A stretch of DNA of 64,000 nucleotides from Branchiostoma floridae (GCF_000003815.2 NC_049992.1:15820060-15884059); one strand, 5' to 3'. Positions 36,701 through 45,249 are shown, counted from the first letter of the stretch. Notes: generated by a model from the sequence alone, not told the origin. Program-made: numbers and translations.

Positions 36701-39700
36701 TGTTCATAATTCTTTTTATTGTGTGGCATCAAAACAAGATCCTAAATTTTATCATTTCTTCGCGTATGTGGGGAGGGCACCCGTAACAACAAGTCGTCTG
36801 TAAACTTTGCAACAGATGAATGTACAAAAAATGAGGATAAAATGCGAAGTATTCACTTACCGGCGCCTGCAAAGTATCGACAATCAGCTAACTGAAGAAC
36901 CGCTGCTTCTTTTGACGTCTGTCACATCTGTGATTTCTGCTGTCCAAGGTTTGCTGCTTCGAGTAAGTAGTATAATTTTTCCCCCTTGTCGGCGCACGAC
37001 AAATAATTTTTGTACATTCTTTTTAGTATAAATAGCAGATACAGTCATCGCCGTAAACCCAACCTCAGCACAATGTCGTACAAACATCAGCTGCTACGTC
37101 TAGACGTGAAGTCCTTGGTCCAAAAGTGCGCAAAATTTAACAAACGGACATGAAATCCACAGAAATAGTCACCTTCTGAACATAAGTCCTGCAACCGCCG
37201 GAGTGTTCAACGGTCTGAAATTCGAATTCACCCGCTGAAATTGGCGCATGTGCAGAAGTTAAAACGTCATGTTTCCCGTGGGGATCATAAGAAAAGACGC
37301 AGCCGTCTGCCGGCGTCGGGTGACTAAGTATTTTATAGCCCCATCAGTGGCCGTCTCCGACGGCAATGGAAGGTCTTTCAGCCGTTCGGGCGTTCACCAT
37401 AAAAACTGACAGAACGGCACGGACGCTCACGATGTGTCCGCGGCCGTTTCGGACGGCAATGAACGCGTCCAGAACGTCTGAAACGCGCTCGGACGCCATT
37501 GGACGCTTGTAGACGCCGTCCGGGCAGTTTCGGACGCTTGAATTTTCACAGAGGCACAGTGTGCCCATGTTTTTAACCAGAATGACCTGAAATTTGGCAT
37601 GGAGGTGCATTAAATTACACAAAGTATAATACGAGGTATTTACATAATAATAGTAACTGTTGAGCTAAACATTTCGTCTGAAGTACTATCTCCATTATTA
37701 AGTTTTTACACAGAGAAACTGTCCTCAAGCGTGAGGTTTCTTTTGATAATAGACATGTATAGGGAAAAATAACACAATCATGTCACATGATTTGGAAAGA
37801 CACTGGGAAGTTGAAGGATCTACTTTATGATAAGAGTCAGATATCTTTGTAAATGTTAAGTTAAGATAGCAATGAAGATGCTGTAATATTGATATGAAAG
37901 TGCACTGAACAAGTCTACATACAGCAATTGGTTGAAATATTGGGCATTAAAATTTATTAGATTTTGCATATTCTCTTCAAATCTTAAGTGATCACTAGTG
38001 TAACTTACCTTTCCAAAGTATAGTACAGTACAGTAGAATGAAATCTAGGGATGTGTATGTACAAGGAGGATGCCAGTTCTTGATATAATGTGTACTGTAA
38101 TAAACAATGCTAATTTCTTCTGATGTTTTATTCTACCCAGGAGGAAGGCAGCACTGGCAGAAATATGGACTTCATCTCCATTGCTGTGAGCGATGGATAC
38201 CTGGTTTTCAGGTGAGCACATTTGTATTGAATATATCGAACCTTCAACGCCTCTACATTTGTGTATTTCAGAATGTTTTTTGTACAAGAATATGAATTCT
38301 AAATCTACTGTAAATTTATTTAGTTTTAGATAGGAGGAAGAAGATAGTGACAGGATCCAGCAAAGTAATTCTGTGTTCCTCTATTTTCAGCTATGAACTG
38401 GGTAGTGGCGAGGCCAACATTCAGTCTGAGGAGAGAATCAATGATGGAGAATGGCACCACGTCAAGACTGTCAGGTTAGTGCTGTTTACTGTTTTGTTGT
38501 TTTGTTGTTGTGGCTTTTTTCATTTCTTAGTACCAGGAGCATTGTTTTGCCTTTACTTTCATTTAGTGTTTGCCGTTAGACATTAAAGCACGTCGTCTGA
38601 TGATGATAATGATTAGACATAAAAGTCTTGTCTTGTCTATGTGGATTACATACAAGGAGCACACAGGTTTCTCAGTATCTCAACTATACAGTGTTTACAT
38701 TCATGTGCTGTATGTTTGCATGTACATTTATTGATCTATATAACCTTACATGGTGTGTTGAATCAATAATACTGTACCAACAACATACTATAGTGTTATA
38801 CAAAGTTATATACAATGTACTAGGATTCTTTGTTTCCTTTGTATATGGAATATGTGTGTGTCAAATCTAACTAGTAATTTCCCTAGAACAATCTATTTTC
38901 CAGATATAGATTATATGAGATATACGTCCAGGTAGTGTAAAGGTATCATCATAAAAAATCAGTTGTGAAGGCCATTTTTAAAACAGTGTCTAATCCATTC
39001 CCCACAGAACTGGTCAGAATGGAGAACTCACAATAGATGAAGGACGACCCATCCCTGGGAAGTCAGGTGGCAGCCTTCAGAGTGTAAATGCAAAGGGCAG
39101 TGTATACATAGGTATGCTTCTTGTTCTTACTTCCTACAATGTAATGCTAGTTCACCTTTATCCGCAGGGTGACCTTTATCTGTTGTTTGTTTTTAAATGT
39201 GGTGTTTTAGGGATGTCCAGTTGTCAGACTGTTGTTTCAAATTGTAATACTTTCAAATCATGCAGTTTGAAACCATCCTCCGTCGATCTGATCCCTGAAT
39301 ATCCTGTCATTAAGACCAACGGATATAGGTTACCCCGCGGATAAAGGTGAACTAGCATTAAGTGTTATCAACTGTATGCAGAATGATAAATGTGATTGCC
39401 ACCATAGTTAATAGTAGGAGCATTTTTGCATGTATTGTCTGCTTTATGTACATGTACATCATGTACTTTACAGTGTTTTGAACGTATATGAAACAGAACG
39501 AAGCCATTTGTTGTACAGTTGTAGGTTGTCCTTCAATTTTGATGCGTTAGAATTTTCAAGCAGGCTGTTACAGAACCAACTGCTGACAAGGATGTGATTA
39601 TAAAACAGCTTTTTCTGAGCTTAATTTTGCACATGTGCACAACTATCCTGTAAATTCCCTTGGTATGCCATCATACGACGATCACACAACGTACGTGACG

Positions 39701-40266
39701 GAGCGCTGAGTTAAGAAGCCTTACCCGATGTGATAAATTTCTGTTTGCATAGATTGTACAATTAAGATTATCATTGTAATAGTAGAACAATTGTTAAGTT
39801 GAGATGAAATTTTGAGATGGTTGAAGATACTTAAGATTTGTGTAATGTGAATTTGTTTTGTTATACAGTAGAAGCCGCTTAATTGCACGGCCTTTTTGCC
39901 AGTGAATTTCGTGTAATTATCCGGCTGGTGCAATTATGCGAAGTTATCTTGCAGGACCACACCATCTTGGGATTTGGGGATTCCGTGCAGTTAACAGAAG
40001 TGTGCGTTAATCCGTAGTGCAATTAACTGGCATCTACTGTAGTGTAAAAGAAACGTGTCTGACTCCTGTATGTTTGTGTTTCCCCAGGTGGTATGCCAGA
40101 CATCACCAAGCACACAGGTGACAAGTACCGGACCGGGATGGTCGGCTGTGTCTACAACCTCAGGTTACAAAACCGGCCTCCTATAAACTTACTACTGGAC
40201 AACATAGGGGGCTCCAATGTCCTACCATGTCCCACCCAACCCCCACCTCTACAGGAGCTACCCTAG
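778..40266 (+). CDS. HSPG2: Perlecan-like heparan sulfate proteoglycan core protein, 3' part of gene (46 exons, 5' end outside window)
   Basis: This encodes the C-terminal 2,255 or so residues of a large basement-membrane proteoglycan. Domain order read from the exons is laminin-EGF, laminin IV (L4), laminin-EGF, Gly-Pro linker, 12 Ig modules, LG1-EGF-EGF-LG2-EGF-EGF-LG3. Among known families this order is diagnostic of perlecan domains III to V. All exons have AG/GT boundaries and join in one open frame: exon lengths sum to 6,770 nt, that is 2 nt of a split codon plus 2,256 codons including the TAG at 40264-40266. The Ig modules have the usual Cys-Trp-(YxC) pattern and start in phase 1, so exon pairs could be skipped without a frameshift. 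Perlecan is secreted and links laminin, nidogen and cell receptors; that role is family knowledge. I saw no exon in 1-777, so the preceding exon probably lies outside the window. The assembly gap at 13720-13819 is intronic and does not break the frame. Confidence 0.93.
1150..1880. mobile_element. Inverted-repeat element in intron after exon 778-851
   Basis: The ends are inverted copies. CTCTACCAGG with a CGTGGATCGGT block at the left matches ACCGATCCACGGAGCCTGG with GTAGAG at the right. Further in, CTCACCACGAAG...GTGCGGGGTCGCT matches AGCGACCCCGCAC...CTTCGTGGTGAG. The left arm has about 80 extra bases. GCCAGGTGGT occurs directly outside both ends (1140-1149 and 1881-1890) and may be a 10-bp target duplication, although related elements in this window carry the same motif internally. 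No transposase is visible; it is non-autonomous. Confidence 0.6.
2840..3058. mobile_element. MITE family A, copy 1 (TA target)
   Basis: Short palindromic element. The left end reads TAACGCTAGTTCACC and the right end carries the inverse GGTGAA(A)TAGC, with GGATATAGGTTACC inside the right arm. This copy is the most diverged at its right end. It lies in the intron after exon 2608-2796. Three further copies lie in introns of the same gene. Confidence 0.7.
3790..4030 (-). mobile_element. Diverged tRNA-derived SINE, reverse orientation
   Basis: Reading the minus strand gives a tRNA-like head (a B-box-like GGTTCAATTCC equivalent around 3970-3985) followed by the body word TGTCCTTGGGAAAGGCAC. The same body motif occurs in the SINE at 54820-55225. 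It is diverged and probably old. Confidence 0.5.
7026..7564. mobile_element. TTAA-flanked MITE
   Basis: Left end TTAAAGGGGCATTCCACTCC (7026-7045). The right end is the inverse, GGAGTGGAATGCCCCTTAA (7546-7564). The TTAA at both borders is the target type of Kolobok and piggyBac elements. The ORF reading across its right half is incidental. Confidence 0.8.
7667..9410 (+). other. HSPG2: Gly-Pro-rich linker with a symmetric 48-nt microexon
   Basis: After the last laminin-EGF cysteines, the 3' part of exon 7667-7785 encodes an imperfect GVGPGPGVGPGPEVGPGPGP tract. Exon 8764-8811 (48 nt) encodes SRYPTYGNVPERMTDE, and the next exon (from 9379) opens with VGPGPGPIAP before the first Ig module. Both microexon flanks are phase 1, so including or skipping it keeps the frame. 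The Gly-Pro motif lies on both sides, so the microexon interrupts one low-complexity hinge. This is probably a flexible spacer between domain III and the Ig region. It may be alternatively spliced; the sequence alone cannot show that. Confidence 0.75.
7884..8102. mobile_element. MITE family A, copy 2 (TA target)
   Basis: Same structure as the copy at 39142: inverted ends TAACGTTAGTTCACC and GGTGAATTGGTGTTA, with GGATATAGGTTACC in the right arm. It lies in the intron before the 48-nt microexon. Confidence 0.75.
13720..13819. other. Assembly gap (100 N) in an intron
   Basis: A run of exactly 100 N between the exons ending at 13220 and starting at 14841. The flanks are T-rich and share CTAGT/TTTTCTGACT words, so the gap may hide a short tandem repeat. 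The reading frame across the intron is intact (phase 1 to phase 1), so no exon need be missing, although a symmetric exon could be hidden. Confidence 0.9.
15100..15412 (+). repeat. Tandem duplication (period 154) spanning the 3' end of exon 14841-15110
   Basis: The first unit starts with the last 11 exon bases AATTTCAAGAC and its donor GTGAG (15111). The second starts at 15254 with AATTTTAAGAC followed by GTAAG (15265), a decoy donor. The two units share long runs such as ATTTGAGTTTATCTTCCTGA. A trace of a third unit follows 15400. Confidence 0.85.
16984..19647. mobile_element. TTAA-flanked inverted-repeat element(s), probably nested
   Basis: Left border TTAAAGGCAACCTAAGCAAT (16984-). The right border is the inverse, ending GTTTAGGTTGCCTTTAA (19647). 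The arms share about 50 bp including GTGGAAATATTC. A second right-type end, GTTGCCTTAA, lies at 17693-17702, so a 0.7 kb element (16984-17702) may sit within or beside a larger one. An internal GCCGTAAGGTTGCCCAGAG at 17305 repeats in inverse near 19572. The TTAA borders suggest Kolobok or piggyBac type. It lies in the intron that splits the sixth Ig module. Confidence 0.65.
18410..18900 (+). mobile_element. Two tRNA-like SINE units in direct orientation
   Basis: Units at about 18410-18545 and 18755-18900 share GTGGTTTGCA-GTTGGA-TTGTAATCTGCC and the T-arm-like CGGGTTCCATTCCGGGTGTC, with the flank CAGTGGGG(C/T)TCAAGCGCT upstream of both. They have a B box but no proper acceptor stem, so they are SINE heads rather than tRNA genes. 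Confidence 0.6.
20860..20990 (-). mobile_element. SINE-body fragment
   Basis: It contains ACTCACACTGGGAAGGA and GGACCTCCATTTAATGCC, then CTATCCGAGG. The last two match the SINE body at 55020-55085, and the first matches the inverse of the element at 59740-59760. Confidence 0.5.
22244..22463 (+). repeat. Tandem duplication (period 94) spanning the 3' end of exon 22098-22277
   Basis: Unit 1 carries the last 34 exon bases and the donor GTACGGTA at 22278. Unit 2 starts at 22338 and repeats the exon end as GTGGTGCAAG followed by GTACGGTAG at 22372. A fragment of a third unit (TAGTCTGACTGCAAGAC) ends near 22463. Both full units end with CAGCCTTGTGCCCA. Confidence 0.88.
23405..23505. repeat. Imperfect hairpin in an intron
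   Basis: CCTTCGGTGTAATATAACC on the left pairs with the inverse of GGTGTGTTACGCCAAAGG and CGGTTATACC on the right. It is about 100 bp, GC-rich against AT-rich surroundings, and MITE-like. No target duplication could be assigned. Confidence 0.4.
24172..24478 (+). repeat. Recent tandem duplication inside an intron
   Basis: TACCCAGAAGTGGTGTCCTAG and the following 130 bp (AAAGATTTGTATACCTCC to AATACACCAGTTATG) occur twice, from 24172 and from 24337, with very few differences. The first copy has a 20-bp insertion. The unit does not overlap an exon. Confidence 0.85.
24700..25345 (+). repeat. Diverged minisatellite, unit about 60 bp
   Basis: About ten degenerate units built on CACATTTTCAGTACCAAGG-ACAGTAATATGCTAGTT fill most of the intron between exons 24518-24621 and 25384-25505. 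The unit core CACATTTTCAGTACCAA also forms the arm of the palindrome at 26879-27062, pointing to a common source. Confidence 0.75.
26879..27062. mobile_element. Palindromic element, arms about 66 bp
   Basis: The left arm (GGCTACTGTCCTTGGTACTG, then AAAATGTGCTCACTTACTG) is the near-perfect inverse of the right arm, which ends CAGTACCAATGACAGTAGCC, around a spacer of about 48 bp. The outer parts (AATGTTGAAATAATGG and its inverse) are weaker. It lies in the intron that splits the twelfth Ig module. Confidence 0.7.
28357..29445 (+). repeat. Tandem array (period about 164-174) spanning the 3' end of LG1 exon 28217-28385
   Basis: Each unit begins with the last 29 or so exon bases (GGCAGGTTCCACACTGTGGT, GCTGAAGAG) plus the donor GTAGGG, followed by about 135 bp of intron. 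Units start at 28357 (the real exon), 28732, 28906, 29070 and 29242, with a worn copy near 29390. Units 2, 3 and 4 keep a GT at the decoy donor (28761, 28935, 29099); unit 5 has lost it. A MITE interrupts unit 1. Subtracting its 211 bp brings that spacing to 164, in line with the rest. Confidence 0.9.
28411..28623. mobile_element. MITE family A, copy 3 (TA target proven by an in-window empty site)
   Basis: Inverted ends TAACGCTAGTTCACC and GGTGAACTACCGTTA. It sits inside the first unit of a tandem array whose next unit (around 28780) keeps the uninterrupted sequence CTATATGTACATCAC. Here the same sequence is split at TA, which is duplicated. Net insertion is 211 bp plus the TA. Confidence 0.9.
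31670..31862. mobile_element. MITE-like repeat with TTAAGTTCGCGG ends
   Basis: The left part has TTAAGTTCGCGGGGATTTTA and internal TTTTAAGTTCGCGGT; the right part has the inverse CCACGAAAACCGCGAAC. It is in the intron after the EGF2 exon. A related inverse-oriented fragment (AACCGCGAAGTGAAAACC, CGAACTTAAATGCA) occurs at about 48210-48260. Confidence 0.55.
33380..33415 (+). repeat. (CTAC)n microsatellite
   Basis: Short tract of about seven CTAC/CTAG tetranucleotides in an intron. Confidence 0.8.
33521..34103 (-). mobile_element. Deleted mariner-type transposon
   Basis: The terminal inverted repeats are nearly perfect over about 36 bp: TACGAGGGACGTTCAATAAG at the left and its inverse ending GAATGCCCCTCGTA at the right, flanked by TA. 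The minus strand encodes an N-terminal helix-turn-helix piece (IRFLYLKGPTPKETFDEM, YGLIKRWHREFKHGR). In another frame it encodes a C-terminal mariner tail (FYKNGVQSCIKRWEKCI). The catalytic DDD core is missing, so it is a non-autonomous internal-deletion derivative with a frameshift. It lies in the intron before exon 34137-34302. Confidence 0.88.
34438..34690 (+). repeat. Tandem duplication, period about 122, within an intron
   Basis: CTTGGCCCTGTGGGGGATTG (34440) recurs as CTTGCCCTGTGGGGGATTG (34562). Each is followed by GACCACATATACA, a TATATG/TGCA stretch, and GGCTAAA near the end. It does not reach the exon boundary. Confidence 0.75.
35422..37550. mobile_element. 2.1 kb element with inverted ends and GACGG/GGACG-rich subterminal regions
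   Basis: The ends are inverted copies of TGTGAAAATTCAAGCGTCC (35422-35440 and, inverted, 37532-37550). Inside each end, 250-450 bp are packed with GGACG, GACGG, CGTCC and CCGTC words in both orientations, giving high GC and CpG. A smaller cluster lies at about 36040-36080; the central part (36400-37250) is ordinary AT-rich DNA. No protein resembling a transposase could be read; ORFs in the repeat zones are by-products of the repeated words. It fills most of the intron between exons 34783-35075 and 38141-38211. Superfamily unknown. Confidence 0.7.
39142..39360. mobile_element. MITE family A, copy 4 (best preserved ends)
   Basis: Outer inverted repeat TAATGCTAGTTCACC with its inverse GGTGAACTAGCATTA; the arms continue inward with interruptions (left TTTATCCGC, right GCGGATAAA). 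A TA target is consistent with copy 3. It lies in the last intron of the perlecan-like gene. The Tc1/mariner-superfamily assignment rests on the TA target only. Confidence 0.85.
39864..40042. mobile_element. MITE with TACAGTAGA ends (TA target likely)
   Basis: The left end, TACAGTAGAAGCCGCTTAAT then TGCAC, is matched by the inverse at the right, GTGCAATTAACTGGCATCTA then CTGTA. It is about 179 bp and ends 45 bp before the last perlecan exon. Confidence 0.8.
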
Positions 40267-41690
40267 CACACGTCATAGCCTTGTTGTATCTAATTTGTCA
40301 GTACTCCCCCTCCCCTCACTGGTGAAAATGTAAAAAAAAAGTGTACTTATCACTGTATTGGTATATTTAGAATCACTTTCATAAAAGAATAGAAAAATGG
40401 TGGTATATGTGTTTATGTTATATATATAGATACCATGTAGTTTTAGTTTTGTAGGTTATATATTCAGTCAACAAAAAATGAACCATGTGAACTCAAGTGG
40501 AAATTTTGTACAGAATAGTAGTATATGTAGTTAGTTCTTTGTATCATTTTTTACAATCAAAACTGTACCCCTTGCATGTTGGAACATTACGGCACTGAGG
40601 TTTTTATCCCTCATAAGGTTTTATGTGCTGTTTTTAAAACATGTTTTGTGTGTAAAAATGTGGTGCTTTTTTATGGTCTATACCGATGTGAGGTAGGCCC
40701 ATTTTTTAACTACATGGATCTGGTGTGATATAGAATTGTCAATTGATGTATGTAGGCTAAGAATGTGGTGCTAACTTCAGTGGTATTGCAATCCACAAAT
40801 GGTGGTACAGAGATGTGCTAGTACATGTATAAGCTTGTAGTTGTCCTGTAAATTGCTTTGGTTGAGAATGCAGAACCTTGAACAGCACTTTACAGGAACA
40901 TTTTATACTTTTAAAAACTTGTGTTGTTTCTTAGAAATGATTTTTATATGATGCAACATGCACTTTCATATTGAAAAACATCAACATAAATTATATGTTT
41001 AGCTGTGTTAATCCAGAACACCATTTAGACAATCACAGACAGTAATTGGTCTACAAGAGAAAAACTGTTATGTGGTGCGATTTCTTGGATTTTCTTTGGT
41101 CAGTTTGAATTTTCTGCTCTAGTGATAGCTTTAACTGCTGTAGTCGGGTTGTATGTGAATATTTTGCAGGTACATAGAGAAGGCTTTCACAACCCTTTGA
41201 TATCCATACATGGGGGAAAACTATTGAGAAGAAGCCATTTTATTTGTGGTGGATCACTTGATGTAGACAAGTACCAACTAAATCCATATCTACTTGTATA
41301 TTGTGTCTTATGTATTGTGATTTTTTTCAAACATAATAATGTAAAACAGAGGAAGAAATGTTTGGTAAACATCAAAACTATACAACATTCTCTTTTTGAG
41401 CAATTTTTCAAAATGGTGCAGCAGCAAGGGAATGTTCCTTTTAGCCAGGTCTTTTGATACAGACGTTTTTAACAGTTCCTAACTTATTGTATTTATGTTT
41501 TTAAAGATGCTCTTTGTCGTCCAAACAACCCCACACCTCATATGTACAATCTTGCCTTGTGACAAAATATATAGCTTGTGTTCTTCTTTACATTAGAAAC
41601 TAATGGATGGTTAATGCTACCTGAGATGAAGTACATTTTGTTACACTGATTGTCAACAATAAAAATGACAATGAAATATTGCTCTTGTCC
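40267..41690 (+). other. HSPG2: Probable 3' UTR of the perlecan-like gene with poly(A) signal
   Basis: AT-rich non-coding DNA follows the TAG stop. A canonical AATAAA lies at 41658-41663, followed within about 30 bases by a T-rich stretch, so cleavage near 41680 is plausible. No other AATAAA that looks better placed was noticed. The end is inferred. Confidence 0.5.
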
Positions 41691-43530
41691 TTTTTACTTT
41701 TCACTGCCTTCGTGTTTGAGATTACGTTTTAGGTGTTGTTTATGTGTCTGTGGATGGCATAATTCAAGAAAATGTGGATGGATCCTTATGATATTACATG
41801 TAGGTAGGGGTCATGAAAACGAAGGTCAAATTCGATAATCGGCTCCATAGCGGCTTTCTTTTAGCTTGAATCATCAATATACACATTTGGTTTTCACCAA
41901 ATTGGGAGCGGGCATCTTTTCGCACGACGATAAAATTCCTCTTTACACCGCAAAAAAACTGTCGTCGTGCCAATGTCGCAGGGCTTGATGTCGCAAAATT
42001 CGACATGTATAGTTGTCGAAAGAGATAATAGTTGGTATGACCGATCTATACATACTTTGGCTAGATCTTAGTTCTTACCCAACCTTGAATACTGCCGGCC
42101 TTACCCCCAAACTTCCCAAAGTCAGCAACATCTGTCAAACATGAAATCTTGCTGGCATTTTTCATATTAACGTGGTACGATAAAACTAAAGGGAGTGTTG
42201 CTTTATGTATATATGCCAGAAGACTGCAAGGGGCTAACACTAGCGGATTGACCAAAAAAGTGTTGGACTTTTCTAATTTGAAACTGATGCAATCGGCAAT
42301 GGCGGCGCACGTAACATTTGACTTCCTGTAAAGTCTAGTAAGTACCCATCACGTGATACTTGATAATGAGATGGTGAATTATCAAAAAATTACACGAACG
42401 CAGCCAAACGTACTGAGAAGTCGAAGAAATGCTTTACCCCCTCATTGAAATACTGCACGACGTTCGAAAGAATCGCAAAGAAAAGGACACGACGCATTTA
42501 ATTTCGTGTTCTTGAATGTTAAGCTATTAGAATAAGAGGCATGTTGTGGATGAATATCTGTAAGATTATTATAACATCACGTCGGTTGTTTGGTCGATAA
42601 CACACTAATAAAAACAGTAAACCCAGTTCACGTGAGTAGATCCGGCCGGGCTGTATTTCCGCCACGCTGGCAGATTGATTGTGGAAAGTCTGTCCGTCAG
42701 ACGTTTTCTGGCACGGAGAAGTCTCAGGACTCACAGACATTTCACAGTCGTACTTTGGGGACAAAGTCGTACCGTGTTAACATCCTGAAAGATTATAACA
42801 GATCGGTCCATTCAAGTTCTACTCTGGTGGTATTCAGAAGGTGGGTTTTGATCGCCTTATCTCTACTCTGATCGCCTGATGTTGTTGGCAAGTTATCATG
42901 TTGACAGGTTGTGCACTAAAGGGGACTGCGGTGCGTTGATGGCGTCGCTGTGTTGTGTTGCCATTTACTTGTTCATATCATGGGAATATCATGCAAAACG
43001 TACAAGTGTGACTTAAAAAAAAACGCGTAATGCGATTCTTCTTATCTTTTCTTTTTAATTTTTCTTACTCTTCGAACTCTGTCATGACGTCAACTCGCTC
43101 GACCGCAGTGACGCCGCCATCGTACCTCCGAAAGAATATACGAGTATTTCCCACTTGAATACGTTTTGAGGACATGAAAAAAAAACAGGTTCTGAAGTAC
43201 CTTGGAGTGGTTAGAATGTGTCCGCATACGTTTTCAGGTACAGAACTACCTGCTTCACACTAGACTCCGTAGCAGTCTTCGAACGGGGCTGGTTTTTATA
43301 TTGGGCGGGGGGCGTTGGTCCGCAATTTTCAACGTTGGCTGGGTTCTCTTGTGCCGGGAAAGGGAGTTTGCCGAGGAAGGGAGTTTGCCGTGATAGCGAT
43401 TATGCCCCGTCCCGACGTAAGCTATGTAGTGTTATTCAAACTGGAGAATGTGTTTCAGTCGAAGACACTCTTTTTTATGCAAAAAAATGCACACCGCTTC
43501 TAGTATATATGATTATCATCTAACGTTATC
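41691..43530. other. Intergenic stretch without a recognisable gene
   Basis: I see no ORF with a recognisable domain or a convincing splice chain. Near 41760-41830 there is a copy of a dispersed repeat (GATGGATC-TTATGATATT-ATGTAGGTAG-ACGAAGGTCAA) shared with about 45290-45350. The part 42600-43140 is richer in CpG and could hold a promoter or non-coding exon, but nothing decides this. Confidence 0.4.
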
Positions 43531-43540
43531 TGTAAAAAAT

Positions 43541-43850
43541 AAACAGGATATGTTTGTACGTGCCAGGCAGATCCAAGGTCACATGTGTACATGTTGTTAT
43601 CAATTAGTTATTAGATTAGTGCGTGAGTAGCTCAAATGGAATGATAAGAAACCAGAGAATGTTTCTGTTGAAAATATTGCTAAAGGGTTTTTTTTTTATT
43701 CGTCGCAAAAAAATACATAACGTCGTCTGGTATTCCTGATGATCTAGGTGATCATCAGGAATACCAGACGACGTTGTGTATTTTAGTATAAAAAAAAACA
43801 GGATATGTTTTATGTTCGAGGCAGCTCCAAGGTCGCATGTCTACATGCTA
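43541..43850. repeat. Near-perfect 33-bp hairpin flanked by direct repeats
   Basis: Arms 43712-43744 and 43750-43782 pair with one mismatch (G/T) around the loop TAGGT; the core of the arm is CGTCGTCTGGTATTCCTGAT. Outside it, an ACAGGATATGTTT-(C/G)AGGCAG-TCCAAGGTC-CATGT block occurs at 43543-43592 and again at 43798-43847. The layout resembles a small foldback element within duplicated host or element DNA. Confidence 0.75.
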
Positions 43851-44334
43851 GTAGTAAGCGATTTAGTAAACGCTAGAGTAGCTGAAGCAGATAGATGACA
43901 ATTCTTGTCAACTTTCGCTACTTGTGAATACTTCATACTTTAAGCTTGAGGAAAACCATCCCTTTGAATTGCAAATCGGAAACCCGTTCGTCTGGACTTC
44001 TATTTGAACATACAGGACGCCGTACAGCCTAGAAGACGGGGCATGTTATAAAGAACCAAAATGGCATCTTTTGACGTACGCGTATTGATAGAAATGTTCG
44101 ATGTGGGCAGACGAGGACTCGCCATCCCTAGTTAGGAGATTGATTCTTGCGTGCGGCTTTGCAAGACATATCAACATTTTTTGTTTGTCATCCTATTATC
44201 CACACAACAATACCGCACGAAACATCCGTGTGTATGTTGTTGCTTGCATTACTTCGTCCTTAGCGGGTACCCTGGGGGCCAGACAGGACCGGGTAGCTAG
44301 CGATCTAGCCAGCGATCTAGCTAGCGAGTTTTCT

Positions 44335-44475
44335 TCTGGGAGCCAAGGCAGCCAGCCCGCCAACCTCACATTAGCGCTCCGGGGGAGTTTAAGCCCGAAG
44401 CAGGTGGACCTAATCGGGCTTAAACTCCCCGGGGCGCTAATAGGAGCTCGGCGGGCATGACTGTCTTGGGCTACC
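44335..44475. mobile_element. GC-rich foldback (inverted repeat) element
   Basis: TTAGCGCTCCGGGGGAGTTT with AAGCCCGA pairs with TCGGGCTTAAACTCCCCGGG with GCGCTAA around a loop of about 14 bp. Weaker pairing continues outward (CCAAGGCAGCCAGCCCGCC against the inverse of GGCGGGCATGACTGTCTTGG). Upstream lies a short run of GCTAGCGATCTA words. No coding capacity. Confidence 0.7.
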
Positions 44476-45187
44476 GATAAACTGTCCAAGCTGCCCGACC
44501 CCAGATGTACTTACTTAGTACTTAGGTCCTCCTGTGCCGTGAGGCACATTGGGCAGCAAGTAGTTTCCATCGTCCTCTGTCAGACGCAGTCTGCTCTGCC
44601 ATTCCCCATGTGATGATACCATACCCCAGATGGCTCCCAGGGTATTAGCGGGTTGTAGTTGGTCGGTGCTACTCATACGGCACGTGGAACCAAGCAGTTG
44701 TATGCACACTTCAACCTTATTTTGAAAGGAGTGTCCTATCTTTTTACAGGGAGTGTTCTTTTGCCAAAATGGTCAAATCGCTCAGGCTTTCTTGCCATAT
44801 GAGATTTAAGAAAAAAATCGAATTGGCCTGAAAAAGGTTAATATTGATCGATCGATGGCTGACGCCCGTCTCCACACCAACAACAAACATCCCATGACCA
44901 AAACATTACTCTGACGTCAGACTTTGTCATTCCACCAGACGGTGATCGCACTGCGACCTCGCAGTGACCTAAACTGGATATGCGTAACCCTTGATTTCAT
45001 AATTTGAATATCATGCAAATGATTACTGAAAAAAAAAACACAAAACGGAAAAAAATTCATTGAGCGCTCTGCCAAATTTAGGTCACAGAGAGGGGCCGCT
45101 CTACTTGGTCGAACCATAAGGGGTTACTTCTAAGACACAATTGCAATAGTTATTATCTTCATGAAAAATGGAGATATAGTTTTGAGT

Positions 45188-45203
45188 CTGTCTGTGTGTG
45201 TGT

Positions 45204-45244
<41 letters not shown>

Positions 45245-45245
45245 T
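45188..45245 (+). repeat. (TG)n microsatellite
   Basis: TG dinucleotides with a few CTG/CG interruptions. The opposite strand reads as a poly-Thr/His ORF that is not a gene. Confidence 0.95.
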
Positions 45246-45249
45246 GTTT

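Larger units (their letters stand above)
27800..40266 (+). other. HSPG2: Perlecan domain V (endorepellin-like): LG1-EGF-EGF-LG2-EGF-EGF-LG3
   Basis: Exons: 27800-27913, 28217-28385, 29583-29746, 30072-30225 (LG1 end, EGF1), 31502-31665 (EGF2), 32085-32306, 32729-32868, 33092-33196, 34137-34302 (LG2 end, EGF3), 34783-35075 (EGF4, LG3 start), 38141-38211, 38391-38474, 39008-39111, 40088-40266. LG strings include GLILYNGQKNGGAGDF, GLLLFNGQRLAGSGDF and NDGEWHHVKTVR; EGF strings include CKNGGTC and CQNGATC. The LG/EGF order equals domain V of vertebrate and fly perlecan. The protein ends soon after the last LG cysteine (VLPCPTQPPPLQELP). In vertebrates this region binds integrin alpha2beta1 and alpha-dystroglycan; I infer only a similar extracellular role here. 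Confidence 0.93.

Noticed and set aside
42590-42871. 93-codon ORF in the intergenic region
   Set aside because: No domain, signal peptide or splice partners; the local CpG enrichment may reflect a promoter or a repeat, but no gene could be supported.
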